From: UBA4292 sp964648695
GTDB taxonomy: Bacteria; Bacillota; Clostridia; Lachnospirales; Lachnospiraceae
Length of the DNA: 22,919 nt
Assembly (NCBI GenBank): GCA_964648695.1
Contig: CAZYLH010000020.1
Location: forward strand, 1 to 22,919
Direction: 5' to 3'
Positions 8,257 through 15,801 of the stretch are shown piece by piece. How positions within the stretch are numbered: the first letter of the stretch is position 1; each line of letters begins with the position of its first letter. The notes below the pieces were generated by a model. That model saw only the letters and a program-made list of their open reading frames with translations. It ran no database searches and was not told where the DNA came from. A program made the position numbers and the translations under genes.

Positions 8257-8289
8257 GTCGTCACGCAATTTAACAGGAGGATATGTGTT

Positions 8290-10317
8290 ATGGTATTTTT
8301 GAATGACAACGGGGCTTTGGTCGTGAAGCATTCCGGAGAAACCTTAAGGATTGAGGCTTGGGGGAAGGATGCTCTGCGCGTGCGCGCCACCATGCATCCG
8401 CAGTTTACAGATCACTTATGGGCACTGACGGAGACCCCAAGTGTGACAAAGGGGGATGTGCAGATTTATGAGGCGGATCAGAGAGTCGGTGACGGCCTCA
8501 TTACAAAGGAGAAAGAAGCTTCCATTACAAACGGCAAGATCAAGGCTGTTGTAAATATGGTCGGCGTAATCTCAATTTACAAGGATGATAAGTTAATCCT
8601 TCGCGAGTATTTCCGCTCCTACGGCGGTACAATCTCAAAGGAGAGCCGCTGCTTAAAGATTGTAAACAGAGAGTGGAAGGGAATCATAGGCGGAAGTGAT
8701 TATTCGTTAAACTTAAAGTTTGAGAGCACGGAGGGCGAGAAGATATTCGGTATGGGTCAGTATCAGCAGCCCTACATGGATTTAAAGGGAAGCGTCCTAG
8801 AGCTTGCTCAGCGAAACTCTCAGATCTCTGTTCCGTTTGCCGTTTCCTCTCTTGGATATGGTTTCTTATGGAACAACCCTGCCGTTGGTCGTGTAACCTT
8901 TGGACGCAACTACACGGAGTGGATTGCAAGATCAACAAAGCAGATGGACTACTGGATTACCGCTGCTGATACCCCGAAGCAGATTTTGGCAAATTACACG
9001 GATGTAACCGGACATGCTCCCATGTTCCCGGAGGATCTTATGGGACTGTGGCAGTGTAAGCTTCGCTACCGCACACAGGATGAGGTCTTAAGCGTTGCCC
9101 GCCAGTATCAGAAGGAGGGGATACACATTGATCAGATCGTCATCGACTTCTTCCACTGGACACTTCAGGGCGACTGGAAGTTTGACACAAAGTATTGGCC
9201 GGATCCCAAAGCTATGGTTGATGAGCTTCACTCCATGGGTATCAAGGTTATCGTTTCCGTATGGCCTTCTGTTGACCGCAAGAGCGAAAACTTTGGCCCC
9301 ATGATGGAGAGAGGTCTCCTTATCAGGACGGAGCGCGGCGCACAGCAGACATATGATTATCAGGGCGACTGCGTTGAGATCGACGTATTTAACCCTGAGA
9401 CAAGAAAGTATGTCTGGGAGGTCTGCAAGAAGAATTACTATGACTACGGCATTGACGCATTCTGGCTTGACAACTCAGAGCCGGACTACGGCGTATATGA
9501 CTTTGAAAACTACCGCTACTACGAGGGGCCGGCTCTCCAGGTGAGCAACATATATCCTCAGCTTTACAGCAGGGTATTCTACGATGAGATGAGTAAGATC
9601 GGCGACGGAACGGTTGTAAACTTACTTCGCTGTGCGTGGGCGGGAAGCCAGAAGTACGGAAATGTTGTGTGGTCCGGAGATGTTCCGAGCACCTTTGAAT
9701 CTTTTTATGATCAGCTACAGTGCGGTCTAAACATGGGTCTTGCAGGTATACCCTGGTGGACAACGGATATCGGCGGCTTTATGACGGATGATGTTAATGA
9801 TCCGGATTTTAGACAGCTCCTAATCCGCTGGTATCAGTTTGCCGTATACTCCGCAGTGCTTAGAATGCACGGTGACAGAGGCCCTTATAACATCCCTCCG
9901 CTTGATGATAGGGACTGGGGCGGCGGATATCTTCACACCGGTCAGCCAAATGAGCTTTGGAGCTACGGCGAGGAGAATTATAAGATCATGCGCCACTACT
10001 ACGACATTCGTATACAGATGCATGATTATATCAAGCAGTTATATCAGGAGGCACATGAAAATGGCTCACCTCTGATAAGAACAATGTTCTATGAGTTCCC
10101 GGATGATGCAAAGTGCTGGGAGCTGCAGGATCAGTACATGTTTGGTGACAAGTATCTGGTTGCACCGATCTTTAAGCTAAATCAGTTTGAGAGAGAGGTA
10201 TATCTCCCCGCTGGACAGTGGAAACTCACCAGCGACGGTACGGTTTATGAGGGCGGTCAGACAGTAAAGGTTGATGCGCCTATCGAGTACTCTCCTGTAT
10301 TTGAAAAGCTTGCATAA
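8290..10317 (+). CDS. GH31 family alpha-glycosidase (alpha-glucosidase/alpha-xylosidase type)
   Basis: A 675-aa cytoplasmic glycoside hydrolase; no signal peptide. The family removes alpha-linked glucose or xylose from oligosaccharide ends. Seen: an N-terminal beta-sandwich (about 1-230), then the (beta/alpha)8 barrel (about 235-580). The catalytic nucleophile is D394 in FWLDNSEPDYG (the family WxDxxEP signature) and the likely acid/base D464 in WSGDVPSTF. RMHGDRGP supplies substrate-binding Arg/His, and a C-terminal beta domain with APIFKLNQFEREVYLPAG completes the fold. Glucosidase and xylosidase specificity cannot be separated here. ATG 8290 has AGGAGG 9 bases upstream. The gene carries its own promoter and uses many C-ending codons (TAC, TTC, AAC), as the GH3 operon does, which suggests good expression. 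It may process sugars taken up after surface hydrolysis. Confidence 0.9.
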   Translation: MVFLNDNGALVVKHSGETLRIEAWGKDALRVRATMHPQFTDHLWALTETPSVTKGDVQIYEADQRVGDGLITKEKEASITNGKIKAVVNMVGVISIYKDDKLILREYFRSYGGTISKESRCLKIVNREWKGIIGGSDYSLNLKFESTEGEKIFGMGQYQQPYMDLKGSVLELAQRNSQISVPFAVSSLGYGFLWNNPAVGRVTFGRNYTEWIARSTKQMDYWITAADTPKQILANYTDVTGHAPMFPEDLMGLWQCKLRYRTQDEVLSVARQYQKEGIHIDQIVIDFFHWTLQGDWKFDTKYWPDPKAMVDELHSMGIKVIVSVWPSVDRKSENFGPMMERGLLIRTERGAQQTYDYQGDCVEIDVFNPETRKYVWEVCKKNYYDYGIDAFWLDNSEPDYGVYDFENYRYYEGPALQVSNIYPQLYSRVFYDEMSKIGDGTVVNLLRCAWAGSQKYGNVVWSGDVPSTFESFYDQLQCGLNMGLAGIPWWTTDIGGFMTDDVNDPDFRQLLIRWYQFAVYSAVLRMHGDRGPYNIPPLDDRDWGGGYLHTGQPNELWSYGEENYKIMRHYYDIRIQMHDYIKQLYQEAHENGSPLIRTMFYEFPDDAKCWELQDQYMFGDKYLVAPIFKLNQFEREVYLPAGQWKLTSDGTVYEGGQTVKVDAPIEYSPVFEKLA

Positions 10318-10331
10318 TAAGGTTTAACGGG

Positions 10332-10370
10332 CGAGGAGCTGTGAGGAGGAATATCTCTTCACAGCTCTCG
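10332..10370 (+). terminator. Long hairpin after the GH31 gene, no clear U tract
   Basis: GAGCTGTGAGGAG (10336-10348) pairs with CTCTTCACAGCTC (10355-10367, one G-T pair) around a 6-base loop. A further three pairs are possible past a bulged G35. The following sequence (TCGTGTTAC) lacks a T run, so it may be only a weak terminator or an RNA-processing/3'-stabilising structure allowing read-through into thiS. Confidence 0.5.
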
Positions 10371-10407
10371 TGTTACAAAATGAAAAAAGCTCTTTATGGG
10401 AGGACGT

Positions 10408-10602
10408 ATGGTAAAGATTAATGGAAGAAGCTTAGAGCTATCCGGAACGGTTCTAAAGGATTATCTGACAGAGGCGGGCTATGATACTGCCCGGCTTGCA
10501 GTGGAAAAAAACGGCGAGATTGTTCCAAAGGCCAGATATGAGGACACTGTCTTTGAGGACGGAGATGTTGTGGAGATCGTGCGCTTTGTGGGAGGTGGCT
10601 GA
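10408..10602 (+). CDS. thiS: Sulfur carrier protein ThiS
   Basis: A 64-aa ubiquitin-like protein ending in VGGG. Its C-terminal Gly-Gly is adenylated by ThiF and then carries the thiocarboxylate sulfur that ThiG builds into the thiazole ring. The beta-grasp pattern VKINGRSLEL ... VVEIVRFVGGG and the length are normal. The start is ATG 10408 with GGGAGG 4 bases upstream; the earlier in-frame ATG at 10396 has no ribosome site. It is separated from thiF by 2 bases and lies upstream of, not under, the TPP riboswitch. Confidence 0.92.
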   Translation: MVKINGRSLELSGTVLKDYLTEAGYDTARLAVEKNGEIVPKARYEDTVFEDGDVVEIVRFVGGG

Positions 10603-10604
10603 AA

Positions 10605-11240
10605 ATGCGGATTCCTACAAAAAAAGAAATGTATAAAGCTTTAGAGGAGCGTATGGGAAGTGAGCTTTGTGAAAAATTCTCCTCTGCTTCTGTAGCAATA
10701 TGCGGCCTTGGGGGCCTTGGCTCAAACATCGCTATAGCTCTTGCAAGAGCTGGAGTTGGGCGCTTGCATATAATTGATTTTGATGTGGTCGATATCTCAA
10801 ATTTAAACCGCCAGCAGTATGCCATATCCCAGCTTGGTATGGAAAAAACCAAGGCGATGAGGGAGAATATTTTGGCGATTGCTCCGTATTGTAATGTAGT
10901 GACAAACCAGGTGAGGGTGACAGAAAGAAATTTAAAAGAGCTTTTTAGCCATGATGATATTATCTGCGAGGCGTTTGATAAGCCTGAGAACAAGGCGATG
11001 CTTGTAAACGGAGTGCTGGAGTGTTTCTCGGATAAATTTTTGGTGGCGGGTTCTGGAATGGCAGGGATGGGATCTGCTAATCTCATCCGCACCAGAAAAA
11101 TTTCAGAGCGCTTTATTCTCTGCGGTGACGGCATAAGCGATGTGGAGGATGGTTTGGCTTTGGTAAGCGCCAGGGTTTTGGCATGCGCTGCCCATCAGGC
11201 CCATGCGGTGCTGCAGATTCTTGCGGGAATATCTCCTTGA
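10605..11240 (+). CDS. thiF: ThiF, ThiS adenylyltransferase (short clade)
   Basis: A 211-aa E1-like enzyme that activates the C terminus of ThiS with ATP. The nucleotide-binding motif GLGGLGSN is at 34-41, followed by IDFDVVDISNLNRQQY (57-72), which holds the acidic and Arg residues expected for ATP binding. It lacks the CxxC zinc pairs of longer E. coli-type ThiF/MoeB proteins and matches the shorter ThiF group found with ThiS in Clostridia. Cys residues are present in the C-terminal half (ILCGDG, LACAAH), but which one, if any, acts in sulfur relay cannot be told. The 3' end may contain a promoter for the downstream genes (11237-11265). Confidence 0.87.
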   Translation: MRIPTKKEMYKALEERMGSELCEKFSSASVAICGLGGLGSNIAIALARAGVGRLHIIDFDVVDISNLNRQQYAISQLGMEKTKAMRENILAIAPYCNVVTNQVRVTERNLKELFSHDDIICEAFDKPENKAMLVNGVLECFSDKFLVAGSGMAGMGSANLIRTRKISERFILCGDGISDVEDGLALVSARVLACAAHQAHAVLQILAGISP

Positions 11241-11265
11241 CTTTTTTAGCAGTTGGCATCATAAT
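11237..11265 (+). promoter_or_regulatory. Candidate internal promoter for thiGH-tenI-thiEDC
   Basis: TTGACT (11237-11242, overlapping the thiF stop; 5 of 6) and CATAAT (11260-11265; 5 of 6) are 17 bases apart. Predicted initiation near 11272 would fall just before the conserved GGGGAGC of the TPP aptamer, so a short riboswitch-led transcript could begin here independently of thiSF. This would, however, leave the GGCA/TGCC closing helix outside the RNA. Confidence 0.45.
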
Positions 11266-11418
11266 AGTCACAAACGTAAGGGGAGCTTGTATACAGGCTG
11301 AGAGGAAGGTGTGACCTTCGACCCATAACCTGATTTGGATAATGCCAACGTAGGGATGCCTGAGAATATCAATACTTTTCCGGGAAGCTACCAAAATTGG
11401 CGGCTTTCCGGTTTTTTT
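11255..11418 (+). promoter_or_regulatory. TPP riboswitch with transcription-terminator expression platform
   Basis: The THI-box core is clear: AGGGGAGC (11279-11286), P3 AGCTTGT..ACAGGCT, CTGAGA (11299-11304), an extra P3a hairpin GAAGGT/ACCTTC, GACCC, then ACCTGATTTGGATAATGCC and the conserved GTAGGGA ending at 11356. TPP binding should promote the terminator at 11380-11418 and shut off thiG onward. GGCA (11255-11258) can pair with TGCC (11357-11360) as a closing helix, but about 20 bases lie between it and the GGGG core, more than usual. thiS and thiF lie upstream, so they would not be controlled by this element. Confidence 0.92.
11380..11418 (+). terminator. Riboswitch-controlled intrinsic terminator
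   Basis: CCGGGAAGC (11380-11388) pairs with GCTTTCCGG (11403-11411, one G-T pair), possibly with an inner CCAA/TTGG helix, followed by seven T. It ends 6 bases before the thiG ribosome site AGGAGG (11424-11429), as expected for an OFF switch. Confidence 0.88.
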
Positions 11419-11438
11419 ATTTTAGGAGGTGCTTTAGG

Positions 11439-12212
11439 ATGAAGACAGATGATAAGCTTGTAATAGGCGGTCATGAATTTGATTCCAGGTTTATTTTGGG
11501 CTCAGGAAAGTATTCGCTGAGTTTAATTGAGGCGGCGGTTAAGGATGCTGGAGCGCAGATCATTACCCTGGCGGTGCGCAGGGCAAACACGAAGGATGAG
11601 GAAAATATCCTTGACTATATCCCTAAGGGAATAACCCTGCTTCCAAACACCTCAGGCGCAAGGACGGCGGATGAGGCGGTGCGCATAGCAAGACTGGCAA
11701 GGGAGCTTGGGTGCGGTGACTTTGTAAAGATTGAGATTATGAGGGATTCTAAATACCTCCTTCCGGATAATTTAGAGACTGTAAAGGCCACAGAGATCTT
11801 GGCAAGGGAAGGCTTTGTGGTTATGCCCTATATGTATCCGGATTTATATTCTGCCAGAGCATTAGTTGACGCAGGAGCTGCCGCAGTAATGCCGCTGGCA
11901 TCTCCAATAGGCTCTAACAAGGGCCTTGCTACAAAGGAGTTTATTCAGATCTTAATAGATGAGATTGATCTGCCGATTATCGTGGATGCCGGAATTGGAA
12001 GACCATCCCAAGCCTGTGAGGCGATGGAGATGGGAGCTGCGGCAATCATGGCAAATACAGCTTTGGCAACCGCAGGGGATCTGCCACTTATGGCCGCGGC
12101 ATTTAGGCAGGCTATTGAGGCGGGCAGGAAGGCATATCTATCCGGCATGGGGCGTGTCCTTGGCAGAGGCGCATCAGCCTCCGACCCCCTGACAGGCTTT
12201 TTACATGACTAA
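11439..12212 (+). CDS. thiG: Thiazole synthase ThiG
   Basis: A 257-aa TIM-barrel enzyme that condenses 1-deoxyxylulose-5-phosphate, dehydroglycine (from ThiH) and ThiS-thiocarboxylate into the thiazole phosphate. K97 in DFVKIEIM is the residue expected to form the imine with deoxyxylulose phosphate. ILGSGKY near the N terminus, AAAVMPLASPIGSNKG and VDAGIGRPSQA are family motifs, and ANTALATA marks the phosphate site. An in-frame ATG at 11397 would place translation inside the riboswitch terminator, so 11439, with AGGAGG 9 bases upstream, is the right start. First gene after the TPP switch; thiH follows 11 bases later. Confidence 0.95.
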   Translation: MKTDDKLVIGGHEFDSRFILGSGKYSLSLIEAAVKDAGAQIITLAVRRANTKDEENILDYIPKGITLLPNTSGARTADEAVRIARLARELGCGDFVKIEIMRDSKYLLPDNLETVKATEILAREGFVVMPYMYPDLYSARALVDAGAAAVMPLASPIGSNKGLATKEFIQILIDEIDLPIIVDAGIGRPSQACEAMEMGAAAIMANTALATAGDLPLMAAAFRQAIEAGRKAYLSGMGRVLGRGASASDPLTGFLHD

Positions 12213-12223
12213 GGAGGCGGCAT

Positions 12224-13477
12224 ATGCAAAACGAGTATTATGTTGATTCGAAATATTTACCTAAAGCAGCGCTTGAAAAAAAGCATCGGCTGGAAAATGA
12301 CCCGACATCTCGGACTGATCACATGGAATATATGCCGGGTATGGAGCGGATTAAGTCCGACATTTTAGAAAAGGTTATGGCGCATGTGGATGAATACGAC
12401 TACAGCGCCTACACCGCTAAGGATGTGCAGGCGGCTTTAGGTAAGGCGACCTGCAGTATAGAAGATTTTAAGGCGCTTTTATCCCCTGCGGCGGAGCCTT
12501 TCTTAGAGCAGATGGCGCAGCGCGCACGTGAGGAGACAAGAAAGCATTTTGGAAACACGGTGTATCTGTTTACACCGCTATACATCGCCAATTACTGCGA
12601 AAACTACTGCGTTTACTGCGGTTTTAACTGCTACAACCATATAAACCGCATGAAGCTTGATATGGGACAGATAGAGCACGAGATGAAGGTGATTGCAGAC
12701 AGCGGCATGGAGGAGATACTGATACTCACCGGAGAGAGCAAGACCATGAGTGATGTAAAGTATATCGGTGAGGCTTGCAGGCTGGCAAGAAAGTATTTTC
12801 GCATGGTGGGGCTTGAGATTTATCCGGTAAATATAGATGAGTATAAGTATCTGCATGAGTGCGGCGCGGATTATGTGACGGTATTTCAGGAAACCTATGA
12901 CCCTGCGCGCTACGAACAGCTCCACCTTATGGGGCATAAGAGAGTGTGGCCTTACCGCTTTGAGTCACAGGAGCGGGCACTTATGGGGGGCATGAGAGGG
13001 GTTGGCTTTTCCGCCCTTTTGGGACTTTCTGATTTTAGAAAGGACGCTCTTGCAAGTGCTCTACATGTATACTTTCTTCAGAGAAAGTATCCGCACGGGG
13101 AGATGTCCCTGTCATGTCCCAGGCTTAGGCCCATCGTAAACAATGACCGCATAAACCCCTTAGATGTCCATGAGACACAGCTATGCCAGATACTTTGCGC
13201 ATATAGGATATTTTTGCCATATGTGGGGATAACCGTCTCCTCAAGGGAGACTGCCCGTTTTAGAAACGGCATTGCAAAAATTGCCGCAACAAAGATTTCT
13301 GCCGGTGTCTCCACAGGTATAGGCGACCACGAGAGTAAATATACGGGAAAGGAGCAGAGCGGCGCGGAAGGTGACGAGCAGTTTGAAATAAGCGATGGAC
13401 GTAGCTTTGCGGATATGTACAAGGATATGTCCGATGAGGGCTTACAGCCGGTTCTGAATGATTACATCTATGTCTGA
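12224..13477 (+). CDS. thiH: Tyrosine lyase ThiH (radical SAM)
   Basis: A 417-aa radical SAM enzyme that cleaves tyrosine to give dehydroglycine for ThiG, with p-cresol as by-product. It is the anaerobic replacement for glycine oxidase ThiO. The 4Fe-4S ligands are C125, C129 and C132 in YCENYCVYCGF (CxxxCxxC). ILILTGES and the later FSALLGLSDFRKDAL/SCPRLRP segments are ThiH-typical. It lacks the additional C-terminal cysteine cluster of the related hydrogenase maturase HydG, which supports ThiH. The N terminus is somewhat longer than in E. coli ThiH. AAGGAGG (12211-12217) lies 6 bases before the ATG. Its stop overlaps the start of tenI. Confidence 0.93.
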   Translation: MQNEYYVDSKYLPKAALEKKHRLENDPTSRTDHMEYMPGMERIKSDILEKVMAHVDEYDYSAYTAKDVQAALGKATCSIEDFKALLSPAAEPFLEQMAQRAREETRKHFGNTVYLFTPLYIANYCENYCVYCGFNCYNHINRMKLDMGQIEHEMKVIADSGMEEILILTGESKTMSDVKYIGEACRLARKYFRMVGLEIYPVNIDEYKYLHECGADYVTVFQETYDPARYEQLHLMGHKRVWPYRFESQERALMGGMRGVGFSALLGLSDFRKDALASALHVYFLQRKYPHGEMSLSCPRLRPIVNNDRINPLDVHETQLCQILCAYRIFLPYVGITVSSRETARFRNGIAKIAATKISAGVSTGIGDHESKYTGKEQSGAEGDEQFEISDGRSFADMYKDMSDEGLQPVLNDYIYV

Positions 13478-14072
13478 TATCATATGTGTTACAAACAGAG
13501 CGTTTTGCAGAGGTGATTTTTTAGAGAGACTAAAAAGAATTGCAGAATGCGGCGTTAAGGCAATAATTCTTAGAGAAAAGGACATGACAAGTAAGGAATA
13601 TGAAGAGCTTGCAAAAGAAGTTCTGAAGCTTTGTGAGGGAGAAAATATCCCCTGCATACTTCACAGCTTTATAGATACGGCAATAAGGCTTAACGCAAAA
13701 AAGATACATCTTTCTATGGATGCGCTAAGGGAGACGACCCAGGCGGAGCGGGAAAAGTTTGAGCTAATTGGCGCATCGGTTCACTCTTTAGAAGAGGCGC
13801 TTAAGGCAGAGCGGCTTGGATGCGGCTATGTAATCGCAGGGCATATTTTTAATACGGAGTGTAAGCCGGGACTTGCCCCAAGAGGTGTGGATTTTTTGCG
13901 GGAGATTTGTAGCGCACTTACGATTCCTGTCTACGCAATTGGGGGAGTGAATTTAAAAAATATCTCTAAGGTGCGTGAATGTAGAGCGGCAGGAGCTTGT
14001 ATTATGAGCGGGCTGATGACATGCGAGGATGTTGGGGCATACCTGGCAGCGCTTAGAGCCAAGGAAAAGTAA
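13458..14072 (+). CDS. tenI: Thiazole tautomerase TenI (ThiE-like paralog)
   Basis: A 204-aa TIM-barrel protein. It resembles thiamine-phosphate synthase but carries TenI marks: GASVHS (105-110), AGHIFNTECKPGLAPRG (127-143) with H129 matching the catalytic His of B. subtilis TenI, and LHS (68-70) where ThiE has the Asp pair. TenI converts the initial thiazole tautomer to the aromatic carboxy-thiazole used by ThiE. It overlaps thiH by 20 bases (ATG 13458) or 8 bases (ATG 13470). Neither start has a strong ribosome site, so translation probably depends on ribosomes finishing thiH. thiE follows directly after its stop. Confidence 0.85.
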   Translation: MITSMSDIICVTNRAFCRGDFLERLKRIAECGVKAIILREKDMTSKEYEELAKEVLKLCEGENIPCILHSFIDTAIRLNAKKIHLSMDALRETTQAEREKFELIGASVHSLEEALKAERLGCGYVIAGHIFNTECKPGLAPRGVDFLREICSALTIPVYAIGGVNLKNISKVRECRAAGACIMSGLMTCEDVGAYLAALRAKEK

Positions 14073-14890
14073 ATGGTGGATACGAGGATGAAATTAAAAA
14101 AAGAAGACCTGCTGCTCTATGCGGTGACGGACAGAGCCTGGACGGGGGAGATGACCCTTTATGAACAGGTGGAAAAGGCCCTTAAGGGCGGCGCTACCAT
14201 GGTGCAGCTTCGCGAAAAGGAGCTTGACAAGGAAGCATATCTTAAAGNNNNNNNNNNNNNNNNNNNNNNNNNNNNNNNNNNNNNNNNNNNNNNNNNNNNN
14301 NNNNNNNNNNNNNNNNNNNNNNNNNNNNNNNNNNNNNNNNNNNNNNNGCTACCATGGTGCAGCTTCGCGAAAAGGAGCTTGACAAGGAAGCATATCTTAA
14401 AGAAGCGGTAACTATAAGAAAACTCTGTAATAAATACAATGTGCCATTTATCATTGACGATGACTTATACGTGGCGCTAAAAAGCGGTGCTGACGGTATA
14501 CATGTGGGCATAGAGGATATGCCTGTTGACAAAATTAGAAGTCAGACGGGAAAAGATTTTATTATCGGGGCGACCGCAAAGACGATACAGCAGGCAAGAG
14601 CCGCCATGCAGGTGGGTGCGGACTACTTAGGAGTCGGGGCGGTTTTTGGCTCCGCAACCAAGAAAAACGCAATACGAATTTCAAAAGAAGAGCTTTCCGC
14701 TATCACTGCCTCTGTTGATATTCCATCCGTAGCTATAGGCGGAATAGAGCTTACAAATATACATGAGCTTACAAGCAGCGGTGTGAGCGGAGTGGCGGTT
14801 GTATCTGCTATATTTGGGGCGGCGGATATCGAGCTTGCGGCTGCGCGGCTAAAAAGAGAGGTTTTAAAAATGATGCAGGTGAAAGCTTAA
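14073..14890 (+). CDS. thiE: Thiamine-phosphate synthase ThiE, interrupted by an assembly gap
   Basis: Couples HMP-pyrophosphate with the thiazole phosphate to give thiamine phosphate. As given, the frame is broken by 100 N at 14248-14347, flanked by an identical 55-base sequence on both sides. Deleting the N run and one copy (155 bases) rejoins the two halves in one frame and gives about 220 aa, the normal length. The joined protein has MVQLREKELD, IIDDDLYVALKSGADGIHVG (the Asp pair binding magnesium-pyrophosphate), GVGAVFGSATKKNA and AIGGI. The start follows the tenI stop directly, with AAGGA about 10 bases upstream; ATG 14088 (with ACGAGG before it) is an alternative. The 90 bases before thiD hold only a small GGTAG/CTACC hairpin at 14939-14957. 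Confidence 0.9.
14193..14247 (+). repeat. 55-base copy, left side of the N gap in thiE
   Basis: This 55-base stretch recurs exactly at 14348-14402 across the N run. The copy pair encodes the same ThiE segment (ATMVQLREKELDKEAYLK) and is best read as two contig ends that overlap, not as a biological repeat. Confidence 0.95.
14248..14347. other. Assembly gap of exactly 100 N inside thiE
   Basis: A run of exactly 100 N, the default size for a gap of unknown length. Its flanks are identical (55 bases), which suggests that the true distance is negative (overlapping contigs) and no sequence is missing. Confidence 0.97.
14348..14402 (+). repeat. 55-base copy, right side of the N gap in thiE
   Basis: Identical to 14193-14247. 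Reading from here in the frame of MVQLREKE gives the remaining ThiE sequence without interruption to 14890. Confidence 0.95.
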
Positions 14891-14980
14891 CCCGGGATGT
14901 TGGTTTTGCGATTGATATTAAAAGTTTTAGAAAAAATAGGTAGTATTTGATGCTACCTGAAAGATAAACGAGGGAATTTT

Positions 14981-15799
14981 ATGAAGACAGCACTTACGAT
15001 AGCCGGAAGTGATTCAAGCGGTGGAGCTGGTATCCAGGCGGATATAAAGACCATCACCGCAAACGGGGTTTTTGCCATGAGCGCCATCACGGCCCTGACA
15101 GCCCAAAATACTATGGGCGTGCGGGGTATTATGGAGGTAAGCCCGGAGTTTTTAGCCCAGCAGATTGATGCAGTATTTGAGGATATCATCCCGGATGCGG
15201 TAAAGATAGGTATGGTTTCCTCCGGCGCGCTGATAGAGACCATTGCAGAAAGGCTGCAGTTTTATAAAGCAAAAAATATTGTGGTGGATCCTGTGATGGT
15301 CTCCACCAGCGGAGCGCGCCTGATAAACGATGAGGCGATCAATGTGTTAAAGAGAAAGCTTTTGCCGCTGGCGGCGCTAACCACTCCAAATATCGGCGAG
15401 GCGGAAGTTCTTGCAGGCATACAGATCTGCTGTGCAGAGGATATGGTAAAGGCCGCCGAGATAATAAGTAAAACCTACGGATGCGCCACGCTTTGTAAAG
15501 GCGGTCACAGCATAAACGACGCCAATGATCTTCTCTATTATGGGAAGAAAAGCAAATGGTTTTATGGAAGACGCATAGATAATCCTAACACACACGGGAC
15601 GGGCTGCACGCTATCAAGCGCAATCGCAGCAAATCTGGCGAAGGGATTTTCACTGGAGATTTCAGTTGAAAGGGCAAAGGCATATATCTCCGGTGCATTG
15701 GAAGCTATGCTTGATTTGGGGCACGGGAGCGGGCCGCTTGACCACGGCTTTGATAACAACGGCTCTTTTGCGAAAAATAATGAAGATACGAGGATGTAA
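14981..15799 (+). CDS. thiD: Hydroxymethylpyrimidine (phosphate) kinase ThiD
   Basis: A 272-aa ribokinase-fold enzyme that phosphorylates HMP and HMP-phosphate to HMP-pyrophosphate, the pyrimidine donor for ThiE. Seen: the N-terminal AGSDSSGGAGIQADIKT substrate loop, VVDPVMVSTSGARL, TTPNIGEAE, CKGGH, and the anion-hole motif THGTGCTLSSA with C209. Length is usual for single-domain ThiD; there is no fused C-terminal ThiE or ThiN domain. The ribosome site is modest (GAGGGA about 5 bases upstream). It follows thiE by 90 bases and is 2 bases from thiC, so the last two genes are tightly coupled. Confidence 0.94.
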   Translation: MKTALTIAGSDSSGGAGIQADIKTITANGVFAMSAITALTAQNTMGVRGIMEVSPEFLAQQIDAVFEDIIPDAVKIGMVSSGALIETIAERLQFYKAKNIVVDPVMVSTSGARLINDEAINVLKRKLLPLAALTTPNIGEAEVLAGIQICCAEDMVKAAEIISKTYGCATLCKGGHSINDANDLLYYGKKSKWFYGRRIDNPNTHGTGCTLSSAIAANLAKGFSLEISVERAKAYISGALEAMLDLGHGSGPLDHGFDNNGSFAKNNEDTRM

Positions 15800-15801
15800 G
15801 G

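Noticed and set aside
7100..8289. Integrated genetic element at tRNA-Arg with att sites
   Set aside because: I found no second copy of the tRNA 3' end in the window, no other phage or plasmid genes, and the recombinase-like protein lacks catalytic residues.
12224..13477. HydG (hydrogenase maturase) instead of ThiH
   Set aside because: The C-terminal cysteine cluster of HydG is absent and the gene sits between thiG and tenI.
14073..14890. thiE read as two truncated genes or a tandem duplication
   Set aside because: The identical 55-base flanks and exact 100-N run are an assembly artefact; removing 155 bases gives one normal ThiE.
14939..14957. Terminator between thiE and thiD
   Set aside because: The 7-bp hairpin GGTAGTA/TGCTACC lacks a T run on the + strand; only the - strand side has T, and no - strand gene ends there.
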